From Istiophorus platypterus (taxonomy: Eukaryota; Chordata; Actinopteri; Istiophoriformes; Istiophoridae): a stretch of DNA of 64,000 nucleotides. The stretch covers positions 5,526,029-5,590,028 of the forward strand of contig CM029121.1 in the NCBI GenBank assembly GCA_016859345.1, written 5' to 3'. Both the position numbers and the translations under genes were made by a program. Below the pieces are notes generated by a model that made no database searches, was not told where the DNA came from, and saw nothing but the letters and a program-made list of their open reading frames with translations. Shown here piece after piece: positions 9,630-25,200 of this stretch; position 1 is the stretch's first letter, and each line of letters opens with the position of its first letter.

Positions 9630-12600
9630 CTAAGATAAGGATCAATAAGACTTGTGTTAGATCAATTACAGATAATAAGTGAAGCAGATTAATTGAATCT
9701 ATGAATTTTTTTGGAAGCTATAGATGTAAAAGAGACTGTGGCTGTATCCAGGATAAAGAGTAACAGTGGTCTAATCATGAAAGTAGAAAAGCCAGACGGC
9801 ACCACTCTTTTTAACTGTTTGAGGTAAAGTTTAAATTGGCTTGTTCATACTGGCTGGCAGTGCAAACGGTGTAAATTATTGAGAAAAATGAGCCTTAGCA
9901 CTTCTTTGCTCTGAGTTTAACAATGTAGAGGCTTTCAGCACGGTCATTTCATTGGAATGTTATTAGTCACTTAAATTCTAACTAACGCTCCTCCAGAGAC
10001 ATCACATCTTCAAATTTGTTCCATTCTACATTCTGGTTATTTCTCTGGTCTTCTTTTCAAAGAAGCTTTATGAACCAAGTTCTACTTGTTCTTTACCTGA
10101 AAAGAGAAAGTGATGGTCTGCAGGAACACGTTCTTGAAGGGGATGCTGACATTTCGACCAGCCCTGATGCTAAATGGGCCCTGGGCTTTCGGAGGGAGGC
10201 AGTTCCCTTGTAAGGGAAAGATGTATTCACCACCGATTCCTGAGGACAGGCTGAGCTGGCTTCTCACTTCGCCCAGTTGATGAGGCTCAAAACAAACTTC
10301 CACGCTGACCTCTGACCCGGCCTGGAAGCCTGGGGAAGCACCAACACTTTTGTCCACAATGAAGTCCGGGCAATCAGTCTGAGAGAGACATGACAAGAAG
10401 AGAACCATACAACAGCAAGTATATCATTTTTATTCCATTGGTAGTTTTCTCATTTTAAACATCAGTTGCTCTTTTTGAATGAAAATTTCAGTCCCCATTA
10501 CTCTGATGTCATAGGTGGGGTCTAATTTTTCATTCTACTTTCTCTCCAAGCTAAAAGCCCCATGTTAAATAAAGCAAATGTCAGCATGTGAGTCCCACAG
10601 CAAATCTCAGCAGATTTTTTACTGGTCTTTATTGTACAACTGAAAATGGCATAATTTTAACTAAATCTAATATCAGTTAGGTCAAAATCTGTCCCACAGC
10701 CCACTTGTGCCAAAGGAATAAAGAGCTAATAAATGAATAAGATATTTAAACATGATTTCAGATGTCTGGCTCCTGAGGATTTCAGCTACATTAATGTCTT
10801 CTGTGATAGATAACAGCAAAAATAGATCATAGCATATTATATTCATACATAAAGGCTGCTCTTACGAAAGAGTGTGTATGTGTTGTTTGGTAAATTAAAG
10901 CTTAAGCTCTTCGGTACAGTAAGTACAGTAGGTAAGTGCATCCCACAATCATAAGTCTGAAGGGTGAAGAAAGTAGAAGCACATTCTCCTATTGTGTTAA
11001 CAGTTACACTGAACAGCCACAACATTAAAACTGGTTACTGGCTGTAATGTTGTGGCTGTTGATGAAAACAAAACTTTCTAGAAACAGTTACTCAATAAAT
11101 AATAGATAATACATTGAGAATGATATTTATAGTGATGTAATACTTCACTATAGAAGCATTACATCACTATAAATATCATTCTCAATGTATTCTCAATAAA
11201 TAATAGATAATACATTGAGAATGATATTTATAGTGATGTAATGCTTCTATAGTGAAGTAAAATAACATTTTAAATTATTTGAATACATTTTTTATATTTG
11301 GTTATACTATTGTTCTACTTTTTTTGAATGCATTCACCCAACCAGGTCTTACTTTCACTTGCCTATCTTCTGGGGATTGGTGATACGAAATGACAGACTT
11401 AATAATTTCCTGTTTTCTCTTACTGTCTTAGGTTCCGTGACACTATACCATGTCAGGACCTATTAGTGAAAGTAAAACTAGCAGAGAAAAAGAGAAAGGG
11501 AAGCTAACACAAAAAATACACAAGATACACACAGTATCAAAAACACATTGGATATTTTGTTACCTTGCACAAGTACTCTGTTTTGGTGCGAGAGTAGTTA
11601 ATGAACTTAACAAGAACACAGTGGCTGCTTCCCAGTGAAGTGTTGAAGAAGACCGTTTTCTCTGGTGGAGGGGGCAAAGCTTTGAGGAGGAGATTGTAGT
11701 GAAAGTAGCCCAGATCATTACTAAAAAGAGTCAGCTGGGCTGTAGACTCGCCTGAACGCAGAGGCTGAAACTCCAATCTCAGAGAACCCTAAAAAGAGGA
11801 CATGCACATATACACAGAGTCAACTAAAGTTTGTTTGCAGGCATATAACAGTTTATTTACAGTATGGGAAAAGATGTCTACTGTAATCACCTTTGACTGT
11901 CCTGACAAAGTGTGCTGAAGTGGGGCACTGATGTCAGCACATTTACACTCAGTGCTGAGGCAGGTAGCTGTGGTCAGGGGGTTCTCCACCTGCACAGTAG
12001 CTGTGGCTGTCCGGCGGACAGTGGTCACCAGCTCAATGGTGGACAGGACCCCTGGAGATGTGGCCTTGAAGGTAACGAGGTATAACATATATTCATCTGT
12101 CACCTCGTCAAGAAATGTCACCTGAGGAAAAGAGTTAGGGTGATGTGAGGACAAGATTCAGAAATACATTCAGATCTGATCTCAAGTATGTGTGTGTCAT
12201 CAAACCTTGGTGTTGTACTGCCCCTCTTTGTATGTAAAGAAAGACATCTTGTAGTCTCTCTTGGCCAGAGCTGGGACATCAATGTACTCTAGACCTTTGA
12301 GAGACACTGTAGCATCTGGTTTATCAGGCTTCAGTATCTCTATCAGCACACGGAACCTGAGCAAACACAAACACTCATGAAAACATTTATATTTTTGAGG
12401 AGGTCTCTGAAAAAACATGTAGTGCTGCAAAATGCTAGTTTAATTGTAGAGTCTGTCACTGTACTCTTACCATAACAGAAAAAACCTCGAGGAACAAAGT
12501 TGGGAATTAAAGCTGCTATATTGCTGCTGTATCAATATTTTTATAAAAATTAATGACAAAGCAATTATGTGAAAGGGGTTACTGGTATAGATGAACCTAC

Positions 12601-15600
12601 AGAGAATTATCATCACAAACTGCAGCTCCCCTCAACTTTACAGAGCTTCTAACAAGTTTCAGCTCACGATTTATCCATCCAACTTTACTGTTTTGGTTCA
12701 TCTCACTTCTCTCATGGAGTTGTTTTATGCTGCAGCAGTCAGCTGTTTGCAGCAAAAAGTCTTTAAAACGTACTGTACACTGTACACCTGCCCAACACCA
12801 AACAGCAGACAGACACAGTTAGTGACTAGCTGCTGAATATAGTAGAAAATTTAACAACTAAAGAGCTAGATATTTGCCTAAGGAGCTGGTAGAGATGACA
12901 AACAGAGATAATGTGTAAAGTGAGTGAATATTGGAATTACATTTGCGGGGTGGCCTAAAATAAGACTCTAAAATAATGATTATGCGTCTCTCTGACTGCA
13001 TGGATGTATAAATAGGTAAATGTTTGCTAACAAGACAGCCATTATCAACTTAAAAAATTATCAAATCAAATCAAATTTAACTTTATTATCCAAACAAGTT
13101 ATTAATTTGGTCAAAGATGCATAAAGGGGAAAACTAATATATATTGCAGGTTCAAAAGGATGATGATGGTGGTGTTGGTGTTGATGATGATGATTATCAT
13201 TATTATCATAATTATTTGTTGTTTTTGTTATTTTTTTATGTTGTTGTTGTTAAGAGTTGCTTATGGTTTTAGATACTAATGCTGACTGTGTGGTGTGTGT
13301 GTGCGTTTTACCTTTGTTGCTTGGAGAGCCAGTTGTGCACAGGGAGAAACTCTATGTGTTGAGTCTTGGCAGGCAGTTCATGCACAATGGTGTCCTCTGC
13401 CTTGGGAGGATCAGCAGTTCCCTGCAGGGAGTACAGCACGCCTGTCCCATCAGGGAAGGAGAAAAACACTGATCCCTGAGGACATAAAAAAGGGAGGTAT
13501 AACAAGTGAATGTCACATTTCATTGTTTACTCTGTCTTCTTTTCTTATCTGAAATGACTGCATTGCATGGAATTTGTACAAAAGAGGCTACAAATAAATA
13601 ACTGATTGCGTTTATATGTTAGGGCTCATCTACCAGGTGTTTCTTTCCAACACCAGTCATAGTCAGCGGGCGGTAGGTGATTTCATATGTCTTGTTTTGG
13701 AAGGGTTCAAGGGTCATGGAGGGCGCAGCACCCCACTGCTTGCCCTCAATGACAGGTCTGATGCTACAACACTGGTTTGTGGGGTTGAACACAGGCAGGG
13801 TCTGCGTGTGAGAACCACGGACTGGGCATACAAAATTCAACACCTAGAGACAAAAAGAAGACAGAAAAAGGGAAAAACTAAGCAATAGATGATATGCAGA
13901 GAGTTATATAATAAATTGTCACTGAAAATGATTTCAAAAAGAACTACAGTATTAAACACCTTCAACTTATTCTAAACCAGAATTGTTGTGCAATTATTAA
14001 TGTCCCTATCAAATAGAAGTTAAATGTAAACTGAAACATCAATAAGTTTTAGAAGCCTTTTCTCAGTCCATAGTGACTAATGACCACCTGAAATCCATTT
14101 TTTTCCATAAATCCAGTGATGTTCAAATCTGGTAACACTCTCTGTCTCTTCCAAATGGAGCCAAATTGATCTCTCACATCATCTGATTCTGTTTTTTAAC
14201 TACCCTTACAGTGAGAGACTACAGTGCTGATAAGACAGCTATAGCTTGTGTAATATACATAAAATGGGATGAATCATATGTTTGGTTATAAGTTTTTCAG
14301 CAGATTGTAGTTCTGAGTTGGATGTTTTAAGGGATATATTATTTGGGATTGGAAACTAAACCCAAGTTTTTATTTGAGGAATAGGACGTGTAATTGTTGT
14401 GTTCTCAGTAATTCAGTAGCTACCAATAGTCAAAGAAAAAAAATACACTCTTTAACATGTAACACTGTAGCACATACCATACTTATCGATTACTGTATAT
14501 TAACCATTTGTGGTTGCAGTGTTACCCTGAAATCAATGTAATTTGGGGAAATCCAGTGTACATACAGTAAGTCTAATGCATAATTTCCCATATACAAAAC
14601 CAAAATCAAATATACATTGCAGGTTTTTTAACTTCACCACATAACACAGTGTATCTGAATAAAAAAAAATGCATCATGCACCTCTTTGCTAATGGAAGGT
14701 GCAATGCAAGATCCTGTCACAGTGAGGTTGATGGGTGAGGAGCTCTCGACAAAGCAGGACAGGTTCTCATGTCTCATGTCATTACTCAGTTCCTCAGGGG
14801 CAAAAGTCACATCAAAAGGAACCTCCATGCCTGGACAGATGTAGCCTTTAACTGGTGAGATGGATACCTCCGGAGGAAAGTTATTTGTTTTCCAGTGGAA
14901 CCTGGTTGTAGAAAAGGTAGAAATGTGTCTGGTATGAAAACCAAAGAGCAGTACATAAATCCAACGTGTAGAATTCTGAGCAAATTACACAAAACTGCAT
15001 AAAACATTATTGTATATCTATGTGTAGAGTCTGAGAGTCTGTGTTTTTAGCTTTGAGACAAATAAACAGAAGAGTATAACACTGGATGAAATGCTGTATA
15101 GTATTTAACCTTACCTGGCACCGATGTCTCCAGTGTTCATCATGACAATCCTCTTCCTGGCCTGGCAACACTGAACTACAGCTCCAAAAGCCAGATGGTC
15201 CTGGTCTAGCTGGACGTCCACACCCTGATAGTTTAGATTGGAAACTGCTTGTTAACATGAATTCATCCAACATATATAGTTAAAAAGAACGTGCCTTAAA
15301 AATGAATTGTTATCAGACCATACAAAACATTGCAATACAAATAAACTTATTCAAAAATGTACTGTTTGTTTAGTGCTTGTTTAAGGCAAGTAAATTGATG
15401 CATCATTTCCACAAGTCTCATAAAATAGCAGGAAATGTACTTCACAGACCTGACAGCAGCCATGGATGGTCAGCAGGGGGTGTAACAGGCCTGCAAACTC
15501 TGCCTGCAGCTCAGCCTTAAAGGGAGGTATGTGCTGACGAGGTGAGAACAGGATCTCGACATTACAAGAACCACCACTGGCTTTTAACTTCAGCTCACCT

Positions 15601-16772
15601 GCTGGACTGAATGACAAATCCTGAAGGAGTAGAGTAAAATACAGAAGAGGAGAGGAGAGTGGAGGAAAGGAAAGGAAAGGAAAAGTGAGGATATACATCA
15701 AGTGTTGCCTGGTTGTGAACCAGTGATTATCATTGTGCGTGAGCTCCCTACCTGTGGGTCAAGTGCTGTGTTTGTGCGGAGAACAAGAGTAAAGGGAAGG
15801 TCTAAAAGGCTGCGGTTGACTAGAACCACCTTTTTTTTCACTTCCTGACCCAAGATCAGAGATCCAAGTTTCACCTTCCTCTGCCTTGGATCCTCCACTT
15901 CCAGCTGGGGCAAAATAATATAGTTACAGGATAATTAGATCAAATACATTAGATTTTTAATAGATTATGTAGTCATATGGATAGGGTCAGTGGAATCTAA
16001 TTAGCGCAGGGAGAAACTTATGGGTCACTAAACTATAAATGAGTGGGTAGTTTGGTTCAGTAGGGCACAGATTTTTTAAAAACTATAAAAACTGTTATCA
16101 CTAAAATGATTATTATATGTATCCAGCCACAAGTGGCATGAAATGTTTCATTGACGCAGTTTGGAAACTGTTGCCCTGGCAGCTTGCAGTAGCAGGCTAC
16201 AACACTATTACATATTTTTGTCATGTTTTTGTGCATGAAAAAACCCAAAATGAACACTGTAAGCAAACTACTTCATTACTATCGTCCAAATTATTTAAAC
16301 AGCATTTTTATAGGAATGATTCTACCCTAAGCTTTTGATCAATAAATCCATATATTGGTGACAATAATAATCTTCACTCTGGTAAGTTTAAATAGTACCG
16401 GATCCAAAAAATTTGACCTTAGTACAAACACTTGTCTTACCTTCATTTCTATGCCTTGCCCAAGTATGTCCACATGTTTTGAGACACTGCTGTTTAAGAT
16501 GAAGGTGAGCTTTTCATGGTATCGCAATACCTCCCTGGGATAGAAGGTCAGTGGTAGCTCCATTACAGCACCAGGGGACAAAATATCTGGTTGGAAGTCC
16601 ATCTCCAGGTAAGAGGTGTTATTGAACTGGCACTGGACACTGATAAAGAAGTAGATCCTTAATCAGTGATGTTTTCAACTCAGGATAACTATTTAAATAC
16701 AGTGTTTTCTACTCTTAATAGAGTAAGAAGAATTCTCTTTATGAGGTCACCCTAACACATGGAGAAAAAAAG

Positions 16773-16819
<47 letters not shown>

Positions 16820-19238
16820 AATAAACAACCTGATATCCCGTTCGCCTTTGTTGCTGATCACCAGAGTCTGGGAGGATGGCACCATGCCAGGGCAGTACAG
16901 GAAGCACTTGCCAAAGTTGAATTTGGTGAAGGAGAATTCTAGGCAAGGTGCTACAGCCCTGCCTATGATGGTTAAGTTAAATATTGGCCCATGCTTCACC
17001 TGATGAGATGAAACAAAAGTGGAAATACAGGAGAGGATGAGGACTGGAGAACATTTCCTAAAATTTCAGGTTTCCCTTTTTAATATCCTATCTGCTGACT
17101 TTATTTTAATGATTTATGACGATAAAGTTGAAGTGTTGTGCAATACAATTTTCACAATTTAGGACTTGGTATCTGCCTCTGGGACAAGCGAAACCTCTTT
17201 AAAATCACAAGAGAAAAAATAAATAAATACATAAATAAATAAATAATGTAATCTAAGTGATCAGAACCTCACCTTGATAATCAGTCTGACATCGTGGAGG
17301 TTACAATTGCTCCGGGGACAAAAGAGGAGCAATGACTGCATCTGCTTTCCAACCTCAACAGTACCATTTCGTGCTTTTATCTCCAAGTGTTTCAGCAGCT
17401 CACTAGGACCTGTTAGGTCAAAATTCACTTCCAGGCTGAATCTTGCCAGATTGGACACCAGAACATTAAAGGTGGACTGCTCTGAAATCCCCACCTACAC
17501 ATAATGTATATACAGAACAAAGGTGATTGTTGTGTTTAATCTTCACAAAGGCGCGTGAAGGCCTGTGATGATTCTTGTGAGTATTTGTGACTGTCATGCG
17601 AAAGTGTGCTGACCTTTCCAAAGTCCAGAGTGTCTTGATGGCTGGAGCTGATCTCTCTTAGCCCTCCATCTGGATTCTGGACTTGAACTAAAGTGCTCAT
17701 GGCAAAACAGTTGGCCTTAACAGTAAGTGTGAGTGGCTCTGACTTCCTTTTCACCCTCAGTACCAATCTGAAGCTCACAAAGCCCTCCAAGCAAGGTGTG
17801 AAGTATACTGACAACAGCAACCTGCGCCAAAAAGTTCACAACAGTCATATACAACATTTTTATTAGAGGTAGAAAAGAACCTGATATAAACCTGAAAATT
17901 GATCTGCAGCATTTCGAAGGAAAGTCTTAATATTTAGTTGTATTTACAGTAATGTTTTTCAAAGCTTCATTAACCTTTCTTTAGGTGTTACTATGCCACA
18001 CATGGGCTTCAATATGAGGCTGGACTGCTGGTCTTCACATAGAAGTGATGACTGCAGGACTGAGAAGTGGAAAGGCTCCTCATCTCCATTCACCAGATCC
18101 ACTGTCTGCTCTGCTTTACGGCCTGTACACACAGATAGAAGTTAAGGAATACTGAGAGGTCCCATTGGTTTGAAACCCTCTCATGATCACCTTTACAGGT
18201 TTATACCATAGAATTTTACTATAGCAGCTCAGTAATTAGGGTCAACTGTAGACCGCAGGTTTTTTTTGTGTTTTTTTCCCACAGAATGGCAAAAATTGGG
18301 ATTCATTGTTTTACAGACAATGGGGAAGAACTGGCCTATATATTCAATTTTTCAATCAGTGTTTTTCTTTGTTTTTTATTGTAATTTGTTGAACAATAAA
18401 ACCGATGCTTAAAGCAGATATATATATTTCTCACGCTATATATTATTCACATGCACATGAAACAATGACTGAGACTAGAAATTTAAACAAACAGGTTTGC
18501 ATTATACATTTTTATGCTCACATAGACTAACTTGAGAAATCTAAAATTGGAAACCTCTGTTTGAATTCCCATGGTATTTGTTTAATTTTAATAAAGTGGA
18601 TATAATTTATCAGTGTTATTCATCTGGTAAAATTATTAGACTGTTCAAATAACATTGGCAGCATGAGCCTGGTACAGCAGCTGAGGTCTGCATGCCTCTC
18701 TTCTCATTGAGGCAATATTACATGTTTACAAGGTGTAATTTAATGGCATTAACATTGTATTTAAATTATCTACAGTATATTATTTAAACTTTTCAGGGGG
18801 AAAAATATTTTTGTTGGATTAGTTAGTAATGACCACAATTTTTCCTTAACCCTACCTACCTAAATGCTTTTTGATGGTTAAAGTTAACCATACCTTAGTC
18901 ATGCATGTGCAGATATTGTTCAAATAAGCAAATAAAAAGCTCAGAGAGCAAACATATATATACAAAATGTACATGTATGGACAATATCGTAGGAAATCAA
19001 AAGCATAACTTTGTGTTTAATATGTTATACATCTTAATAGGTGTGTGGATGTATTTAACATACCAACAAGCAGTTCTCCAAAGTCCAGGTGAGGTATGGT
19101 GAGATAAACAAGTGGTTCTCTGGTGTTTCCCACACACAAGAAGGGAAAAGACAGTGATAGAGTCTCAATCAAAAAGCTCCAGAATGACTCCACTGCAGCC
19201 ATCTGCTCAGCTACGTATTCAAAACACATCTGGGCGCG

Positions 19239-19280
<42 letters not shown>

Positions 19281-22200
19281 TGATTTCAAATAGCTAACAA
19301 CTTAAGAAAAAGCAGGAACATGTGGTGTACAAGGGTGACAATGAAACATTGACTTAAAGAAAAAAAATAACAGTGATGACAGGGATAAATATGAGTAAGG
19401 GAGGGAGGGAAGCGTGAGGAACCAACCAGAACAGATTAGATAAGATTAATTGGGCTAAGAATTGATAAATCAAGATGAAATTATAGTGAGATTGGATTAA
19501 ACAGAAGGAATGATGCAGTGAAGATTAGATTTGTTGTGATAACGTGGAGCATGAGGAGATGGGCACTGAAACCATAATGAGATGGAGACCAGGAATTTAA
19601 AATGTGGAAAGAGACTGAGATTTACTGATGTGCAATGAAATGAAAAAGGACAAGACAAGGTGAAAAAGATGACATGCTGTAGGAAAATGGAAGAGAAATT
19701 TTATACTCTTAAAGAGATTAAGACTGTTGAGTGTGTTGTTGAGTACCTCCACTTTTTTCCCAGGCAGGATGGTACCACATGGCGTGAGACAGTGAAATGG
19801 GCTGCCACCTGCATCTTCACACTTCCACTTGAAGGAGTAGGGTTTGCTGGTTGGGTTCACCACAGTAAAATATCTGAGGAGCAAACCAAGAACACACGTG
19901 TATTTAAAGTGTTAGGGCTTACTTCAATGGAGAAAAAAAAGCTCTCATCTCTCTCTGTCTGTCTGTTACCTTGTTGATGGCACAGAGAAGCCAACAGCAT
20001 TGAACTCTATGACCCTGATGTTAGGGTCAAGAGGGTCCCTGAATTCAGGGTTGCGGTGGTTCCCACTGATGTAGTCTGAGTCCTCAAGGTCAAAGTGGCA
20101 GTGGGGCTGTAGGCTGCGGCCACACATTGAGATACAGGGAGCCTGATCCCCATCCTGCAAGTTGGGGACACTGAAAGAAAAATGTACACATAAAAAAAAA
20201 CCTAACAACTAAGTGACCATTTCATTATTCTCATGAAGAAATCAATTCACTTCCTTACAGTCATCCTGTCCTTCTTAGTACTTCTATGTTAAAGGGGATA
20301 TTATTTGTATTGTGGACCTTTATATGTAATATAGAATATTTTGCACCCTTAATCACATGAATTTACTCTGTTTGGAATAAAGTCAAAATTAACTTGAACT
20401 TAAACAGTACCAATGTTAATGTTTACCAGGGCACGATTGTTCTGTACAAGTCAGAACACAGTAATCCGTAAATTGTCTTGGACTGACAACAAAGTTAAAA
20501 ATGCCTATTTACTGTATCATCTTGACACTGTATATACCTGCAAACCAGCCTGCCCTGAAACTGGGCCACCTCCAGAGGTGTAAAGCGTACATTGAAGTTC
20601 TGCATGGAACCAGGCTGTATGGCTCCTTTGCTGGGCTCAACCCTGAAGGGTGGCAGCTTTGGGATCCCCATAGGAGGAGACATTGCGCTGGGCAGAGCAC
20701 TAGCAGGACGGGCTCCTTTCAACACTCCAGTTGACCTGCTGCCAGGTCGAGAAATGGGGGTGCCATCTGTTACAGACAACACATGCCCACTTTTACACAT
20801 TTCAACATTTACAGTTTCATCCTCCATTTTTAAAAGCATTCAGATGTAAATAGGTATGATAAATTCATGCTAGGATTATAAATGGTACAGCAAAATTTGA
20901 TCAATCAGGGCAAGATCAAAGGTTGACAAGTTTACTTCATATTACTGTAATACCTTTTTTGTCATTGTTTACAGTGCTGCTACTTGGATTCATGAGGACC
21001 TGCCAGGAGAATTCCAGTTTGACACAACCCTGATTCACCATCTGTAGTCTACTAGCCCGCAGACACACACACACACACACAAACACGCACAAACATGCAC
21101 ACATATACACACACACACACACAAACAATAAAGAGATATACAGATATCTTTAATTCTGGATTTTCTGGTTTTCACTGTAGGAGAGTATCAGAATGATGGA
21201 GAATTTTGATGGCACACAATCATCTCGTCAAGGTTCACTATGAGCTTAAATCATTATTGTAATGACTAGTATTTATCATTTTGATTGTCAGAATTTCAAT
21301 CAACTTATATCTGACCACTCATGACGCCCAAAATGACTTATCTGGAAGTTTAAATTAGGGATCTTTTTGCATAATCACCGGCTGGCTCAGTATTGTTAAA
21401 TTTAGTTTTATGAAACAGAATATAATGTAGGCAATGCTTGACTTACTGGTAGAGTCTGGATTGGTAAAGCATGGTGTCTTTGAAGGCGATGGTGTTAGTG
21501 TTGCAGCTGAACTTCACATAGTCACAAACTGCACTTATACGCAATTCCAACTCCCACTGTGAGCCCTCAACCACAGAACAACAGGGCTCCGGGTCTATCT
21601 TTATCACCTGCATTAATATACATGGTCACGTAATTATAATTGTGAACTGGTAACTCTCCTAAACATCTTTTTTTCAGATCACATTCAGCATGTTTACCTT
21701 ATTCTTCACAGATTGCTCTGGCTGTGTTCCTGAAGCCTGTTTCGAGGTACTCAGCCACTGGACCGTCCTCTGTCGGTCATCCCAGTCAGCCACCTGCTCT
21801 AATGGCTGCTGGAACTCCACCTGACAAACCTTACATCTCATTGGCTGGCTGTTCAGAGTCACTGGCTGACCAGAGCTAAAGGTGACAGTAACTTCCTTAG
21901 AACAGCCAGCATGAAGGTGTCCCACCTGTCACAAAAAGTAGATTCATTTTAGTGACATACAGGAAAAAGTGGATATTTTTTAAGAATGATAATATACTAT
22001 ATGTTATTATTTACTTTTGCTTTTGAGTTCAGAGTAGAGCAGGGGCATAGATACAGGAGGGGTATGTCCCAAAAGAGTCTACAGACAGTGCAGCCTTTTG
22101 GAGACATTGTCTTTATCTTTCAGTCTGGGTGTCTATGGCTCCTACATAGGAAGGCTGGAGGGGTCATTTAAATGTCTGTTTCTAGGGGAACATGGTCCTA

Positions 22201-25200
22201 TCATCTGTCTACGGCAGTAACCTATTTGAGGTTACAAATAGTAACTTTTATTATTTCATATTTTACTATTTAAAGTTATTTATTGGCATTCATTAATTAT
22301 ATTGAATGTATAAAGCAACTATTTATAATATACATTACATTACTGCCAAGAACCTGAGGACTGATGATTAAAACATTTTGCTAATTTTACAAATGTGTAT
22401 TCCATCTTTGAATAACTGCCCTAGTCTGCTTCTTTTTAAACATTTCTAAACCTGTCCCTGTTCTCCAAACCAAATCCATTTCTTCCTCCAGTGCTTTACC
22501 TGTGGTGAAAAGTAGACATGGACACCAGCAGGAGGCCACTCAAACCTCACCACGTGGCTGCTGCTGTGGTTGGTCATGGTAAAACTCTCTTGGTAAGGAC
22601 AATCCACTTGGCAGTCACCAAAGTTCAATACCTCATAATTACCTGTGAAAGAGAATAAAGCCTTGTAGATAAATCTAGCATAATAAACAAACTTCTATGT
22701 TACTAAACCACTACGGTTACAGCAATTCTGTGTACAATCAGGGAGTGAACCATCGGCATGATTAATATACCTGCTTTTGTACCCCTCTTCTTCTCCATTC
22801 CTACCATATGATTTTTTTCTCTCTGCCTCTACTCTCCTGCTCTTTCTTCTCTTACCTCTCTCATCATCTTCCTGATCCATTTCCTGCGATGACCTGCGGA
22901 TGTTGTCAAGAGAGACGATTTCCTGGTAAGTCTCTCCAGTCAGTCGTATTAGGGTATTGATGTACTGGTTGTCCTCCACCTGTAGTGTCATCTTGGCCTT
23001 GACACTCAGTGGCTTGTCAGAGCAAAAAATGACCTCAAACTCCACCTGTTCATTAACATTTAGCCTCAGAATGGCTTTGTGCACCAACTGATGCTCTGTG
23101 GAAGAACGAGAAGGGGATGACTGTCTCTAGCACAGGAAAGAAGCCTATGGCTCATAAAATTATTTACTTTTAGTTCAAAACAACACTATCACTGAATATT
23201 TTAACCAACACATTCTCACTCCCAAGTTGTCACGCAGGGCCACTTGTTCAGGGCCCATTTGGTGTCACTTTTTAACATACCAGGTCCCTTTAGTGTCATT
23301 TTTTTTCATTTAACTTCCAGGGTAAACCACAGCATGAATGAAATGTTTAATTTATTAACAACAGTGGATTTGCCAGGAGGTGACTTCTGTGGATGGCAGG
23401 TTTACAAAGCGCATGATGCTAGGTTTAGGCATTAAAAGTACTTTGGTTAGGGTTAGGGAAAGAACATGGCTTTTTTCCGTATTAAACCAGACTACAATCT
23501 TTCCCTAACTTTAACCTTCTGGGCTGTGGGTAACCAGCAAAAAGTTGAACAATGCTATAATCACTATAAATAGATATTGTACTGGAAGACTGGATATTTT
23601 GGTGGAAAATATATATGAACTTTTTACTAATTTTTTTTTACAAATTATTAATAAACAACATATCCTCATTAAGCTATTAAAAATGTAATCTGGTTTCAGT
23701 TACATTCTCTACAAAATGTATTCATAGAAAACTAACTTTCAGAAGACAGCACTCTCTGGGCTCTATTGGTCTACCCTGCACTTTGAAAATGACACTAAAG
23801 GGGCCCTGACCAAGTGTCCATATGTGACGAGTTGGGACTGAGAACATGTTGTTTAAACATCCTTTCTAGTAAAAAGATAAATACATTTCTGAAGTACTTT
23901 TATGAATGTGATTTATGTGTATCCAGGGGTTAAATTGCTCAAATGATTTGGAATGGTGTTCAATTAATGAGTAGATAAATCTGATTGGCAGTTTCATACA
24001 TAATAATGAGGGCCAGTGGACCATCAAAAAATCCATAAAGATGTTTTATCAGCCCTGTCAGTCTCTTGCCAGCCCTCTCTGTGTGTCATTCAGGGGGGGC
24101 AAGAGACTTTGCCCCTCCCTGAACTAGTCAAATATGAATATCGTTTTCAATACACAAAAGTGAAATAGGCAAAGGTGAATACCTATACCTTATTTCATAA
24201 GATAACTATTAAATTATCCAAGGAAAGAGGAGATGCATTTTGCTGTAGGCAGGTTATACCTGAGTCAGTGGTGCCCTCCAGCTGTGTGGAGTAGATGGAG
24301 CTGCACATGTTGCCAGGAGCAGCTCTGAGGGTGAACACACCATGTTTATCCAGCATGTCAATCTGGACCTACACAACAAATTCACAAATTCACTCCTACA
24401 CTTTTTCTACTGTATCATATTCATGTGAGCATTTAAATAGAGGGGAATTTGTTTTTGTCCCCACTGAAGTAAAAAACTATGTATATTGCTAAAAGAAATT
24501 TTAGTGTGTGGTGTGTGTTTTGCTGATTCCCCAGGAAAATAATAAATAAAGGGACAGAGTATCGTGTCTGACCTGAGCTGGAACATTTCCATCATTGAGG
24601 AGCACCAGGGGCAGAGTTTGCCTCCGCCCTACCAATACCCGTCTGAACTGCAACATTGGGCTTCCTCCGCTTTTCTGCAGAGCTGGACGTACCACACACA
24701 CACTGGGCAGATTACCCTCTCCCGCTAGGTCAAACTCCAGCAGCTTGGGCTTAAATGTGGGTGTCATTCTGGAGAGGAAAAAAAGATGGGCAGCAGTCAG
24801 CAAGACAAACAAGAAGTGCTATCATTCTTAAAGTAGTAGTAGAAATAAAAGGACTAACAAACAGCAAATAGAAAACCAAAGTAGTGTGCACAGTCATGCA
24901 TTCATATACCTGCTGGTTCCCTCCATTGTGGCTTCAAACACAGCACTGTATAGCTGCATTGTCTGTGGTCTGAAGGTAACCACAGCAAAAGAGTGTGACT
25001 GGCTGGGAATTTTCAGTGTTGTAGTAGACAAATCAAAAACCTCTGTGTTACGGGATGACTGTAAGGAAAGGTAGGTGATTTTTACCTTAAGTAGTGCAGT
25101 AAGTGTTAGTCTCATAATGTACGCATTTAACCATGCATCTACAACACAAAGCTACACGTCTTACCTTAGCACCACCATGTTTGATGGCCAAGCTGACCAC

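Larger units (their letters stand above)
10379..11563 (-). other. hydin: hydin intron w80/w81 (1.2 kb) with two fold-back structures
   Basis: Besides AT-rich sequence it contains a 16-bp perfect inverted repeat at 11012-11060 and a complex palindrome at 11091-11258, both listed separately. Confidence 0.7.

Noticed and set aside
15007..15273. Minus-strand frame with GCGRPARPGPSGFWSCSS
   Set aside because: It is a shadow of hydin exon w74 in the wrong frame; the phase-consistent frame gives GVDVQLDQDHLAFG.
22746..22804. Extension of exon w58 to the GTATAT donor at 22770
   Set aside because: It would exit in phase 2 and put w59 into a frame starting with TAA; the GTAGGA donor at 22804 keeps frame.
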